Below are positions 28,251-38,900 of a stretch of DNA of 64,000 nucleotides, in pieces (within the stretch, counting starts at the first letter, position 1; the number at the start of each line of letters is the position of its first letter). Under the pieces are notes generated by a model. The model saw only the letters and a program-made list of their open reading frames with translations. It was not told the origin of the DNA and made no database searches. A program made the position numbers and the translations under genes. The DNA comes from Ochotona curzoniae (lineage: Eukaryota > Chordata > Mammalia > Lagomorpha > Ochotonidae), in the NCBI RefSeq assembly GCF_017591425.1, contig NW_024466303.1, positions 86,385 through 150,384 on the forward strand. Direction: 5' to 3'.

Positions 28251-31200
28251 AGCTGAAAACTGTGTTGGCGCTGATTATCTCACTGATCGTGGAGTTGTCT
28301 GCATTTCAAAGGAGCAGCTAGATCATTACTTTGTGCGGAATACTCAATAAGCTGCATTTCAGGGCATTGTGTTTTTCTTCCCTACAGCGAACATGTACTT
28401 CGTGTTGTAAATGGTGCCAGAAGCTTGGTTTTCAAAGGTAGCTGAAAACTGCGTTGGTGTTAATGTTCTCTCTCGATGTGGAGTTGTCTGCATTTCAAAG
28501 GAGCAGCTAGAACATTACTTTGTGCGGAAACTCAATAAGCTGCATTTCAGCCTATTGTGTTTTTCTCCCTATATCGAACATGTACTTCGTGTTGTAAATG
28601 GTGCCAGAAGCTTGGTTTTCAAAGGTAGCTGAAAACTGCGTTGGTGTTGATGTTGTCTCTGGATGTGGAGTTGTCTGCATTTCAAAGGAGCAGCTAGATC
28701 ATTACTTTGTGCGGAATACTCAATAAGCTGCTTTTCAACACATTGATTTTTCTAGACAGTGCTTGAGAAATGTTGGATTTCGTTCGAAGCGGGTTTTCAA
28801 TTGTGAAGCAGTTTCACATTCTTAGTTTCTTCCCTATTTCTGAAAACTGCGTTGGTGTTGATGTTCTCGCTGAACGTGGAGTTGTCTGCATTTCAAAGGA
28901 GCAGCTAGAACATTACTTTGTGCGGAATACTCAATAAGCTGCATTTCAGCCTATTGAGTTTTTCTCCCTATAGTGAACATGTACTTCGTGGTGTAAATGG
29001 TGCCAGAAGCTTGGTTTTCAAAGGTAGCTGAAAACTGCGTTGGTGTTGATGTTGTCTCTGGATGTGGAGTTGTCTGCATTTCAAAGGAGCAGCTAAATCA
29101 TTACTTTGTGCGGAACACTCAATAAGCTGCTTTTCAGCACATTGTGTTTTACAGATACTGTGTGAGAATTGTGGGATTTCGTTCAAAGCGGGTTTTCCAT
29201 TGTGAAGCAGTTTCACATTCTGAGATTCTTCCCTATAACGAACATGTACTTCGTGTTGTAAATGGTGCCAGAACCTTGGTTTTCAAAGGTAGCTGAAAAC
29301 TGCGTTGGTGTTAATGTTCTCTCTGGATGTGGAGTTGTCTGCATTTTAAAGGAGCAGCTAGAACATTACTTTGTGCGGAATACTCAATAAGCTGCATTTC
29401 AGGTATTGTGTTTTTCTTCCCTACAGCGAACATGTACTTCGTGTTGTAAATGGTGCCAGAAGCTTGGTTTTCAAAGGTAGCTGAAAACTGCGTTGGTGTT
29501 GATGTTCTCTCTGGATGTGGAGTTGTCTGCATTTCAAAGGAGCAGCTAGATCATTACTTTGTGCGGAACACTCAATAAGCTGCTTTTCAGCACATTGTGT
29601 TTTATAGACACTGTGTGAGAAATGTTGGATTTCGTTCGAAGCGGGTTTTCCATTGTGAAGCAGTTTCACATTCTTAGTTTCTTCCCTATAGCGAAGATGT
29701 ACTTAGTGTTGTAAATGGTGCCAGAACCTTGGTTTTCAAAGGCAGCTGAAAACTGTGTTGGCGCTGATTATCTCACTGAACGTGGAGTTGTCTGCATTTC
29801 AAAGGAGCAGCTAGATCATTACTTTGTGCGGAATACTCAATTAGCTGCATTTCAGGTATTGTGTTTTTCTTCCCTACAGCAAACATGTAGTTCGTGTTGT
29901 AAATGGTGCCAGAAGCTTGGTTTTCAAAGGTAGCTGAAAACTGCGTTGGTGTTGATGTTCTCTCTCGATGTGGAGTTGTCTGCATTTCAAAGGAGCAGCT
30001 AGAACATTACTTTGTGCGGAATACTCAATAAGCTGCATTTCAGCCTATTGTGTTTTTCTCCCTATATCGAACATGTACTTCGTGTTGTAAATGGTGCCAG
30101 AAGCTTGGTTTTCAAAGGTAGCTGAAAACTGCGTTGGTGTTGATGTTGTCTCTGGATGTGGAGTTGTCTGCATTTCAAAGGAGCAGCTAGATCATTACTT
30201 TGTGCGGAATACTCAATAAGCTGCTTTTCAACACATTGATTTTTCTAGACAGTGCTTGAGAAATGTTGGATTTCGTTCGAAGCGGGTTTTCAATTGTGAA
30301 GCAGTTTCACATTCTTAGTTTCTTCCCTATTTCTGAAAACTGCGTTGGTGTTGATGTTCTCGCTGAACGTGGAGTTGTCTGCATTTCAAAGGAGCAGCTA
30401 GAACATTACTTTGTGCGGAACACTCAATAAGCTGCTTTTCAGCACGTTGTGTTTTACAGACACTGTGTGAGAATTGTGGGATTTCGTTCGAAGCGGGTTT
30501 TCCATTGTGAAGGAGTTTCACATTCTGAGTTCCTTCCCTATAGCGAACATGTACTTCGTGTTGTAAATGGTGCCAGAACCTTGGTTTTCAAAGGTAGCTG
30601 AAAACTGCGTTGGTGTTGATGTTCTCTCTGGATGTGGAGTTGTCTGCATTTCAAAGGAGCAGCTAGAACATTACTTTGTGCGGAATACTCAATAAGCTGC
30701 CTTGCAGGTATTGTGTTTTTCTTCCCTACAGCGAACATGTACTTCGTGTTGTAAATGTTGCCAGAAGCTTGGTTTTCAAAGGTAGCTGAAAACTGCGTTG
30801 GTGTTGATGTTCTCTCTGGATGTGGAGTTGTCTGCATTTCAAAGGAGCAGCTAGATCATTACTTTGTGCGGAACACTCAATAAGCTGCTTTTAAGCACAT
30901 TGTGTTTTATAGACACTGTGTGAGCAATGTTGGATTTCGTTCGAAGCGGGTTTTCCATTGTGAAGCAGTTTCACATTCTTAGTTTCTTCCCTATAGCGAA
31001 GATGTACTTAGTGTTGTAAATGGTGCCAGAACCTTGGTTTTCAAAGGTAGCTGAAAACTGTGTTGGCGCTGATTATCTCACTGAACGTGGAGTTGTCTGC
31101 ATTTCAAAGGAGCAGCTAGATCATTACTTTGTGCGGAATACTCAATTAGCTGCATTTCAGGGCATTGTGTTTTTCTTCCCTACAGCGAACATGTACTTCG

Positions 31201-32454
31201 TGTTGTAAATGGTGCCAGAAGCTTGGTTTTCAAAGGTAGCTGAAAACTGCGTTGGCGTTGATGTTCTCTCTGGATGTGGAGTTGTCTGCATTTCAAAGGA
31301 GCAGCTAGAACATTACTTTGTGCGGAATACTCAATAAGCTGCATTGCAGGTATTGTGTTTTTCTTCCCTATAGCGATCATGTACTTCGTGTTGTAAATGG
31401 TGCCAGAAGCTTGGTTTTCAAAGGTAGCTGAAAACTGCATTGGTGTTGATGTTCTCGCTGAACGTGGAGTTGTCTGCATTTCAAAGGAGCAGCTAGAACA
31501 TTACTTTGTGCGGAATACTCAATAAGCTGCATTTCAGCCTATTGAGTTTTTCTCCCTATAGTGAACATGTACTTCGTGTTGTAAATGGTGCCAGAAGCTT
31601 GGTTTTCAAAGGTACCTGAAAACTGCGTTGGTGTTGATGCTGTCTCTGGATGTGGAGTTGTCTGCATTTCAAAGGAGCAGCTAAATCATTACTTTGTGCG
31701 GAACACTCAATAAGCTGCTTTTCAGCACATTGTGTTTTACTGATACTGTGTGAGAATTGTGGAATTTCGTTCAAAGCGGGTTTTCCATTGTGAAGCAGTT
31801 TCACATTCTGAGATTCTTCCCTATAACGAACATGTACTTCGTGTTGTAAATGGTGCCAGAACCTTGGTTTTCAAAGGTAGCTGAAAACTGCGTTGGTGTT
31901 AATGTTCTCTCTGGATGTGGAGTTGTCTGCATTTTAAAGGAGCAGCTAGAACATTACTTTGTGCGGAATACTCAATAAGCTGCATTTCAGGTATTGTGTT
32001 TTTCTTCCCTACAGCGAACATGTACTTCGTGTTGTAAATGGTGCCAGAAGCTTGGTTTTCAAAGGTAGCTGAAAACTGCGTTGGTGTTGATGTTCTCTCT
32101 GGATGTGGAGTTGTCTGCATTTCAAAGGAGCAGCTAGATCATTACTTTGTGCGGAACACTCAATAAGCTGCTTTTAAGCACATTGTGTTTTATAGACACT
32201 GTGTGAGAAATGTTGGATTTCGTTCGAAGCGGGTTTTCCATTGTGAAGCAGTTTCACATTCTTAGTTTCTTCCCTATAGCGAAGATGTACTTAGTGTTGT
32301 AAATGGTGCCAGAACCTTGGTTTTCAAAGGTAGCTGAAAACTGCGTTGGCGTTGATATTCTCGCTGAACGTGGAGTTGTCTGCATTTCAAAGGAGCAGCT
32401 AGAACATTACTTTGTGCGGAATACTCAATTAGCTGCATTTCAGGTATTGTGGTT

Positions 32455-32482
32455 TTCTTCCCTATTTTTAACATGGGAAGAA
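32455..32482. other. Orientation-switch junction with short inverted repeat
   Basis: Left-arm sequence runs intact through a known variant end (CCCTATTTTTAACATG, also seen near 13856 and 20530) and then changes to right-arm sequence (GGGAAGAAACACACAATACG, also near 42610 and 44770). At most one G is shared at the joint, so the breakpoint is at about 32475. TTCTTCCC (32455-32462) and GGGAAGAA (32475-32482) form a perfect 8-bp inverted repeat around a 12-bp spacer. The flanking monomers extend this as an imperfect palindrome, roughly 85% matching over the first ~60 bp per side. An inversion in the array is inferred; a fold-back or assembly join is the alternative. Confidence 0.9.
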
Positions 32483-33451
32483 ACACACAATACGCTGAAG
32501 TGCAGCTTATTGTGTGTTCCGCACAAAGTAATGATCTAGCTGCTCCTTTGAAATGCAGACAACTCCACATTCAGAGAGAACATCAACACCAACGCAGTTT
32601 TCAGCTACCTTTGAAAACCAAGGTTCTGGCAACATTTACAACACGAAGTACATGTTCGCTATAGGGAGAAAAACACAATACGCTGAAACGCAGCTTATTG
32701 AGTATTCCGCACAAAGTAATGTTCTAGCTGCTCCTTTGAAATGCAGACAACTCCACGTTCAGTGAAAACATCGACACCAATGCAGTTTTCAGAAATAGGG
32801 AAGAAACTCAGAATGTGAAACTGCTTCACAATGGAAAACCCGCTTCGAACGAAATCCAACATTTCTCAAGCAGTGTCTATAAAAAGCAATGTGTTGAAAA
32901 GCAGCTTATTGAGTATTCCGCACAAAGTAATGTTCTAGCTGCTCCTTTGAAATGCAGACAACTCCACATCCAGAGAGAACATTAACACCAATAAATGTTT
33001 CAGCTACCTTTGAAAACCAAGGTTTTGGCACCATTTACAACACGAAGTACATGTTCGCTATAGGGAAGAAACGCAGAATGTGAAAATGCTTCACAATGGA
33101 AAACCCGCTTCGAACGAAATCCCACAATTCTCACACAGTGTCTGTAAAACACAATGTGCTGAAAAGCAGCTTATTGAGTGTTCCGCACAAAGTAATGATC
33201 TAGCTGCTCCTTTGAAATGCAGACAACTCCACATCCAGAGACAACATCAACACCAACGCAGTTTTCAGCTACCTTTGAAAACCAAGGTTCTGGCACCATT
33301 TACAACACGAAGTACATGTTCGCTATAGGGAGAAAAACACAATACGCTGAAACGCAGCTTATTGAGTATTCCGCACAAAGTAATGTTCTAGCTGCTCCTT
33401 TGAAATGCAGACAACACCACGTTCAGCGAGAACATCAACACCAATGCAGTT

Positions 33452-33472
33452 TTCAGCTATAGGGAAGAAACT
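33452..33472 (-). repeat. Right-arm 54-bp deletion joint (CAGCTATAGGG class)
   Basis: GTTTTCAG joins directly to CTATAGGGAAG. On the minus strand, CCCTATAG is fused to CTGAAAACTG, removing exactly the 54 bp between two TAG triplets. The same joint recurs near 34117, 45953, 47568, 48231, 48889, 49482, 50513, 50921, 51505, 52169, 57229, 58834, 59506, 60165, 61790, 62193, 62777 and 63441. A second class, CAGAAATAGGG, corresponds to the left-arm joint and occurs near 32790, 42926, 43136, 45083, 45294, 54406, 56355 and 56566. The first class was not seen in the left arm. Confidence 0.8.
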
Positions 33473-33501
33473 AAGAATGTGAAACTGCTTCACAATTGAA
33501 A

Positions 33502-33518
33502 TCCCGCTTCGAACGAAA
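33502..33518 (-). promoter_or_regulatory. Best-matching CENP-B-box-like site (16 of 17)
   Basis: Read on the minus strand this is TTTCGTTCGAAGCGGGA. Against the human consensus YTTCGTTGGAARCGGGA only position 8 differs (C for G), and that position is outside the nine fixed core bases. It represents the CGGGA class found in 16 right-arm long monomers. The usual form ends CGGGT and scores 15 of 17. Confidence 0.75.
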
Positions 33519-34385
33519 TCCAACATTTCTCACACAGTGTCTATAAAAACCAATGTGTTGAAAAGCAGCTTATTGAGTATTCCGCACAAAGTAATGTTCT
33601 AGCTGCTCCTTTGAAATGCAGACAACTCCACATCCAGAGAGAACATTAACACCAATACATGTTTCAGCTACCTTTGAAAACCAAGGTTCTGGCACCATTT
33701 ACAACACGAAGTACATGTTCGCTATAGGGAAGAAACTCAGAATGTGAAACTGCTTCACAATGGAAAACCCGCTTCGAACGAAATCCCACAATTCTCACAC
33801 AGTGTCTGTAAAACACAATGTGCTGAAAAGCAGCTTATTGAGTGTTCCGCACAAAGTAATGATCTAGCTGCTCCTTTGAAATGCAGACAACTCCACATCC
33901 AGAGACAACATCAACACCAACGCAGTTTTCAGCTACCTTTGAAAACCAAGGTTCTGGCACCATTTACAACACGAAGTACATGTTCGCTATAGGGAGAAAA
34001 ACACAATACGCTGAAACGCAGCTTATTGAGTATTCCGCACAAAGTAATGTTCTAGCTGCTCCTTTGAAATGCAGACAACACCACGTTCAGCGAGAACATC
34101 AACACCAATGCAGTTTTCAGCTATAGGGAAGAAACTAAGAATGTGAAACTGCTTCACAATTGAAATCCCGCTTCGAACGAAATCCAACATTTCTCAAGCA
34201 GTGTCTATAAAAACCAATGTGTTGAAAAGCAGCTTATTGAGTATTCCGCACAAAGTAATGTTCTAGCTGCTCCTTTGAAATGCAGACAACTCCACATCCA
34301 GAGACAACATCAACACCAACGCAGTGTTCAGCTACCTTTGAAAACCAAGGTTCTGGCACCATTTACATCACGAAGAACTTGTTAG

Positions 34386-35966
34386 CTATAGGGAAGAAAA
34401 ACACAATACCTGAAATGCAGCTTATTGAGTATTCCGCACAAAGTAATATTTTGGCTGCTCCTTTGAAATGCAGACAACTCCACGTACAGCGAGAACATCA
34501 ACACCAACGCAGCTTTCAGCTACCTTTGAAAACCAAGCTTCTGGCACCGTTTACAACACGAAGTACATGTTCGCTATAGGGAGAAAAACACAATAGGCTG
34601 AAAAGCAGCTTATTGAGTATTCCGCACAAAGTAATGTTCTAGCTGCTCCTTTGAAATGCAGACAACTCCACGTTCAGCGAGAACATCAACACCAACGCAG
34701 TTTTCAGCTACCTTTGAAAACCAAGCTTATGGCACCATTTACAACACGAAGTACATGTTCGCTGTAGGGAAGAAAAACACAATGCCCTGAAATGCAGCTT
34801 ATTGAGTATTCCGCACAAAGTAATGTTCTAGCTGCTCCTTTGAAATGCAGACAACTCCACATCCAGCGAGAACATCAACACCAACGCAGTTTTCAGCTAC
34901 CTTTGAAAACCAAGGTTCTGGCACCATTTACAACACGAAGTACATGTTCGCTATAGGGAGAAAAACACAATAGGCTGAAATGCAGCTTATTGAGTATTCC
35001 GCACAAAGTAATGTTCTAGCTGCTCCTTTGAAATGCAGACAACTCCACGTTCAGCGAGAACATCAACACCAACGCAGTTTTCAGCTACCTTTGAAAACCA
35101 AGCTTCTGGCACCATTTACAACACGAAGTACATGTTCGCTATAGGGAGAAAAACACAATAGTCTGAAATGCAGCTTATTGAGTATTCCGCACAAAGTAAT
35201 GTTCTAGCTGCTCCTTTGAAATGCAGACAACTCCACATCCAGAGAGAACATTAACACCAATACATGTTTCAGCTACCTTTGAAAACCAAGGTTCTGGCAC
35301 CATTTACAACACGAAGTACATGTTCGCTATAAGGAAGAAACTCAGAATGTGAAACTGCTTCACAATGGAAAACCCGCTTCGAACGAAATCCAACATTTCT
35401 CACACAGTGTCTATAAAAAGCAATGTGTTGAAAAGCAGCTTATTGAGTATTCCGCACAAAGTAATGTTCTAGCTGCTCCTTTGAAATGCAGACAACTCCA
35501 CATCCAGAGAGAACATGAACACCAACGCAGTTTTCAGGTACCTTTGAAAACCAAGGTTCTGGCACCATTTACACCACGAAGAACTTGTTAGCTATAGGGA
35601 AGAAAAACACAATACCTGAAATGCAGCTTATTGAGTATTCCGCACAAAGTAATGTTCTAGCTGCTCCTTTGAAATGCAGACAACTCCACGTACAGCGAGA
35701 ACATCAACACCAACGCAGTTTTCAGCTACCTTTGAAAACCAAGGTTCTGGCACCATTTACAACACGAAGTACATGTTTGCTATAGGGAGAAAAACACAAT
35801 ACGCTGAAATGCAGCTTATTGAGTATTCCGCACAAACTAAAGTTCTAGCTGCTCCTTTGAAATGCAGACATCTCCACATCCAGAGACAACATCAACACCA
35901 ACGCAGTTTTCAGGTACCTTTGAAAACCAAGCTTCTGGCACCCTTTACAACACGAATTACATGCTC
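34386..35966 (-). repeat. Mainly short-monomer stretch
   Basis: Mostly consecutive 188-bp monomers; the only box-bearing long insert I see is at 35372. The interval from box 34166 to box 35372 (1206 bp) is among the longest box-free runs in the right arm. Tails alternate between CAATAGGCTGAAA, CAATAGTCTGAAA and CAATACCTGAAA. No gene or other element is seen. Confidence 0.7.
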
Positions 35967-38900
35967 GCTATAGGAAGAAACTCAGAATGTGAAACTGCTT
36001 CACAATGGAAAACCCGCTTCGAACGAAATCCAACATTTCTCACACAGTGTCTATAAAACACAATGTGCTGAAAAGCAGCTTATTGAGTATTCCGCACAAA
36101 GTAATGTTCTAGCTGCTCCTTTGAAATGCAGACAACTCCACATCCAGAGACAACATCAACACCAACGCAGTTTTCAGCTACCTTTGAAAACCAAGCTTCT
36201 GGCACCATTTACAACACGAAGTACATGTTCGCTATAGGGAAGAAACTCAGAATGTGAAACTGCTTCACAATGGAAAACCCGCTTCGAACGAAATCCCACA
36301 ATTCTCACACAGTGTCTGTAAAACACAATGTGCTGAAAAGCAGCTTATTGAGTATTCCGCACAAAGTAATGTTTTAGCTGCTCCTTTGAAATGCAGACAA
36401 CTCCACGTTCAGCGAGAACATCAACACCAACGCAGTTTTCAGCTACCTTTGAAAACCAAGCTTCTGGCACCATTTACAACACGAAGTACATGTTCGCTAT
36501 AGGGAGAAAAACACAATAGCTGAAATGCAGCTTATTGAGTATTCCGCACAAAGTAATGTTCTAGCTGCTCCTTTGAAATGCAGACAACTCCACGTTCAGC
36601 GAGAACATCAACACCAACGCAGTTTTCAGCTACCTTTGAAAACCAAGCTTCTGGCACCATTTACAACACGAAGTACATGTTCGCTATAGGGAGAAAAACA
36701 CAATAGTCTGAAATGCAGCTTATTGAGTATTCCGCACAAAGTAATGTTCTAGCTGCTCCTTTGAAATGCAGACAACTCCACATTCAGCGAGAACATCAAC
36801 ACCAACGCAGTTTTCAGCTACCTTTGAAAACCAAGCTTCTGGCACCATTTACAACACGAAGTACATGTTCGCTATAAGGAAGAAACTCAGAATGTGAAAC
36901 TGCTTCACAATGGAAAACCCGCTTCGAACGAAATCCAACATTTCTCACACAGTGTCTATAAAAAGCAATGTGTTGAAAAGCAGCTTATTGAGTATTCCGC
37001 ACAAAGTAATGTTCTAGCTGCTCCTTTGAAATGCAGACAACTCCACATCCAGAGCGAACATCAACACCAACGCAGTTTTCAGGTACCTTTGAAAACCAAG
37101 GTTCTGGCACCATTTACACCACGAAGAACTTGTTAGCTATAGGGAAGAAAAACACAATACCTGAAATGCAGCTTATTGAGTATTCCGCACAAAATAATGT
37201 TCTAGCTGCTCCTTTGAAATGCAGACAACTCCACGTACAGCGAGAACATCAACACCAACGCAGTTTTCAGCTACCTTTGAAAACCAAGGTTCTGGCACCA
37301 TTTACAACACGAAGTACATGTTTGCTCTTGGGAAGAAAAACACAATAGGCTGAAATGCAGCTTATTGAGTATTCCGCACAAAGTAATGTTCTAGCTGCTC
37401 CTTTGAAATGCAGACAACTCCTCATCCAGAGACAACATCAACACCAACGCAGTTTTCAGGTACCTTTGAAAACCAAGCTTCTGGCACCATTTACAACACG
37501 AAGTACATGTTCGCTATAGGGAAGAAACTCAGAATGTGAAACTGCTTCACAATGGAAAACCCGCTTCGAACGAAATCCAACATTTCTCACACAGTGTCTG
37601 TAAAACACAATGTGCTGAAAAGCAGCTTATTGAGTGTTCCGCACAAAGTAATGATCTAGCTGCTCCTTTGAAATGCAGACAACTCCACATCCAGAGACAA
37701 CATCAACACCAACGCAGTTTTCAGCTACCTTTGAAAACCAAGGTTCTGGCACCATTTACAACACGAAGTACATGTTCGCTATAGGGAAGAAACTCAGAAT
37801 GTGAAACTGCTTCACAATGGAAAACCCGCTTCGAACGAAATCCCACAATTCTCACACAGTGTCTGTAAAACACAATGTGCTGAAAAGCAGCTTATTGAGT
37901 GTTCCGCACAAAGTAATATTTTGGCTGCTCCTTTGAAATGCAGACAACTCCACGTACAGCGAGAACATCAACACCAACGCAGCTTTCAGCTACCTTTGAA
38001 AACCAAGCTTCTGGCACCGTTTACAACACGAAGTACATGTTCGCTATAGGGAGAAAAACACAATAGGCTGAAATGCAGCTTATTGAGTATTCCGCACAAA
38101 GTAATGTTCTAGCTGCTCCTTTGAAATGCAGACAACTCCACGTTCAGCGAGAACATCAACACCAACGCAGTTTTCAGCTACCTTTGAAAACCAAGCTTCT
38201 GGCACCATTTACAACACGAAGTACATGTTCGCTATAGGGAGAAAAACACAATAGTCTGAAATGCAGCTTATTGAGTATTCCGCACAAAGTAATGTTCTAG
38301 CTGCTCCTTTGAAATGCAGACAACTCCACATCCAGAGAGAACATTAACACCATACATGTTTCAGCTACCTTTGAAAACCAAGGTTCTGGCACCATTTACA
38401 ACACGAAGTACATGTTCGCTATAGGGAAGAAACTCAGAATGTGAAACTGCTTCACAATGGAAAACCCGCTTCGAACGAAATCCAACATTTCTCACACAGT
38501 GTCTATAAAAAGCAATGTGTTGAAAAGCAGCTTATTGAGTATTCCGCACAAAGTAATGTTCTAGCTGCTCCTTTGAAATGCAGACAACTCCACATCCAGA
38601 GCGAACATCAACACCAACGCAGTTTTCAGGTACCTTTGAAAACCAAGGTTCTGGCACCATTTACACCACGAAGAACTTGTTAGCTATAGGGAAGAAAAAC
38701 ACAATACCTGAAATGCAGCTTATTGAGTATTCCGCACAAAATAATGTTCTAGCTGCTCCTTTGAAATGCAGACAACTCCACGTACAGCGAGAACATCAAC
38801 ACCAACGCAGTTTTCAGCTACCTTTGAAAACCAAGGTTCTGGCACCATTTACAACACGAAGTACATGTTTGCTCTTGGGAAGAAAAACACAATAGGCTGA

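Larger units (their letters stand above)
384..32234 (+). promoter_or_regulatory. CENP-B-box-like motifs, left arm (51 sites)
   Basis: 17-bp sites on the + strand, by first base: 384, 1213, 1424, 1877, 2706, 3293, 4311, 4764, 5405, 5992, 7010, 7784, 8237, 9066, 9653, 10671, 11312, 12330, 12783, 13236, 14066, 14465, 14918, 15748, 16387, 17401, 18230, 18629, 19459, 20098, 21115, 21568, 22398, 23227, 23626, 24643, 25096, 25361, 25948, 26401, 27231, 27684, 28137, 28778, 29177, 29630, 30271, 30482, 30935, 31765, 32218. All keep TTCG, the central A and CGGG. Fifteen read TTCAAAG instead of TTCGAAG, a non-core change, and five end CGGGC. Known: in mammals this core binds the CENP-B N-terminal DNA-binding domain. 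That a CENP-B-like protein binds here is inferred. Confidence 0.75.
1..32474 (+). repeat. Satellite array, left arm (188/265-bp family)
   Basis: Uninterrupted head-to-tail tandem array. I set the monomer start at CGAACATGTACTTCGTGTTG; the body runs through GGTGCCAGAAGCTTGG, TCAAAGGTAGCTGAAAACTG, GGAGTTGTCTGCATTTCAAA and TTACTTTGTGCGGAA, and ends in CCCTATAG. Short monomers end in several tail classes (CAGCCTATTGTG, CAGGTATTGTG, CAGGGCATTGTG, TTGCAGGTATTG); long ones carry an extra 77-78 bp. The + strand is visibly rich in T and G. No stretch over 300 bases departs from the repeat, and I see no gene in it. Many stop codons end in the shared CTATAG. Unlike the right arm, it shows no single dominant higher-order period but a patchwork of duplicated blocks. 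That it is centromeric satellite is inferred from monomer size, organisation and the CENP-B-box-like motif. Confidence 0.97.
33058..34385 (-). repeat. 664-bp higher-order pair (265 + 188 + 211)
   Basis: Units 33058-33721 and 33722-34385 each combine a long monomer, a short monomer and a 54-bp-deleted long monomer; box spacing alternates 399 and 265. The same 664-bp pair recurs at 47830-49157 and 59102-60429, inside the two 11.27 kb units. Confidence 0.8.

Noticed and set aside
32400..32540. Junction as a transposon or terminal inverted repeat element
   Set aside because: The inverted repeat is simply two opposed satellite monomers. There is no internal coding region, no target-site duplication and nothing but satellite on either side.
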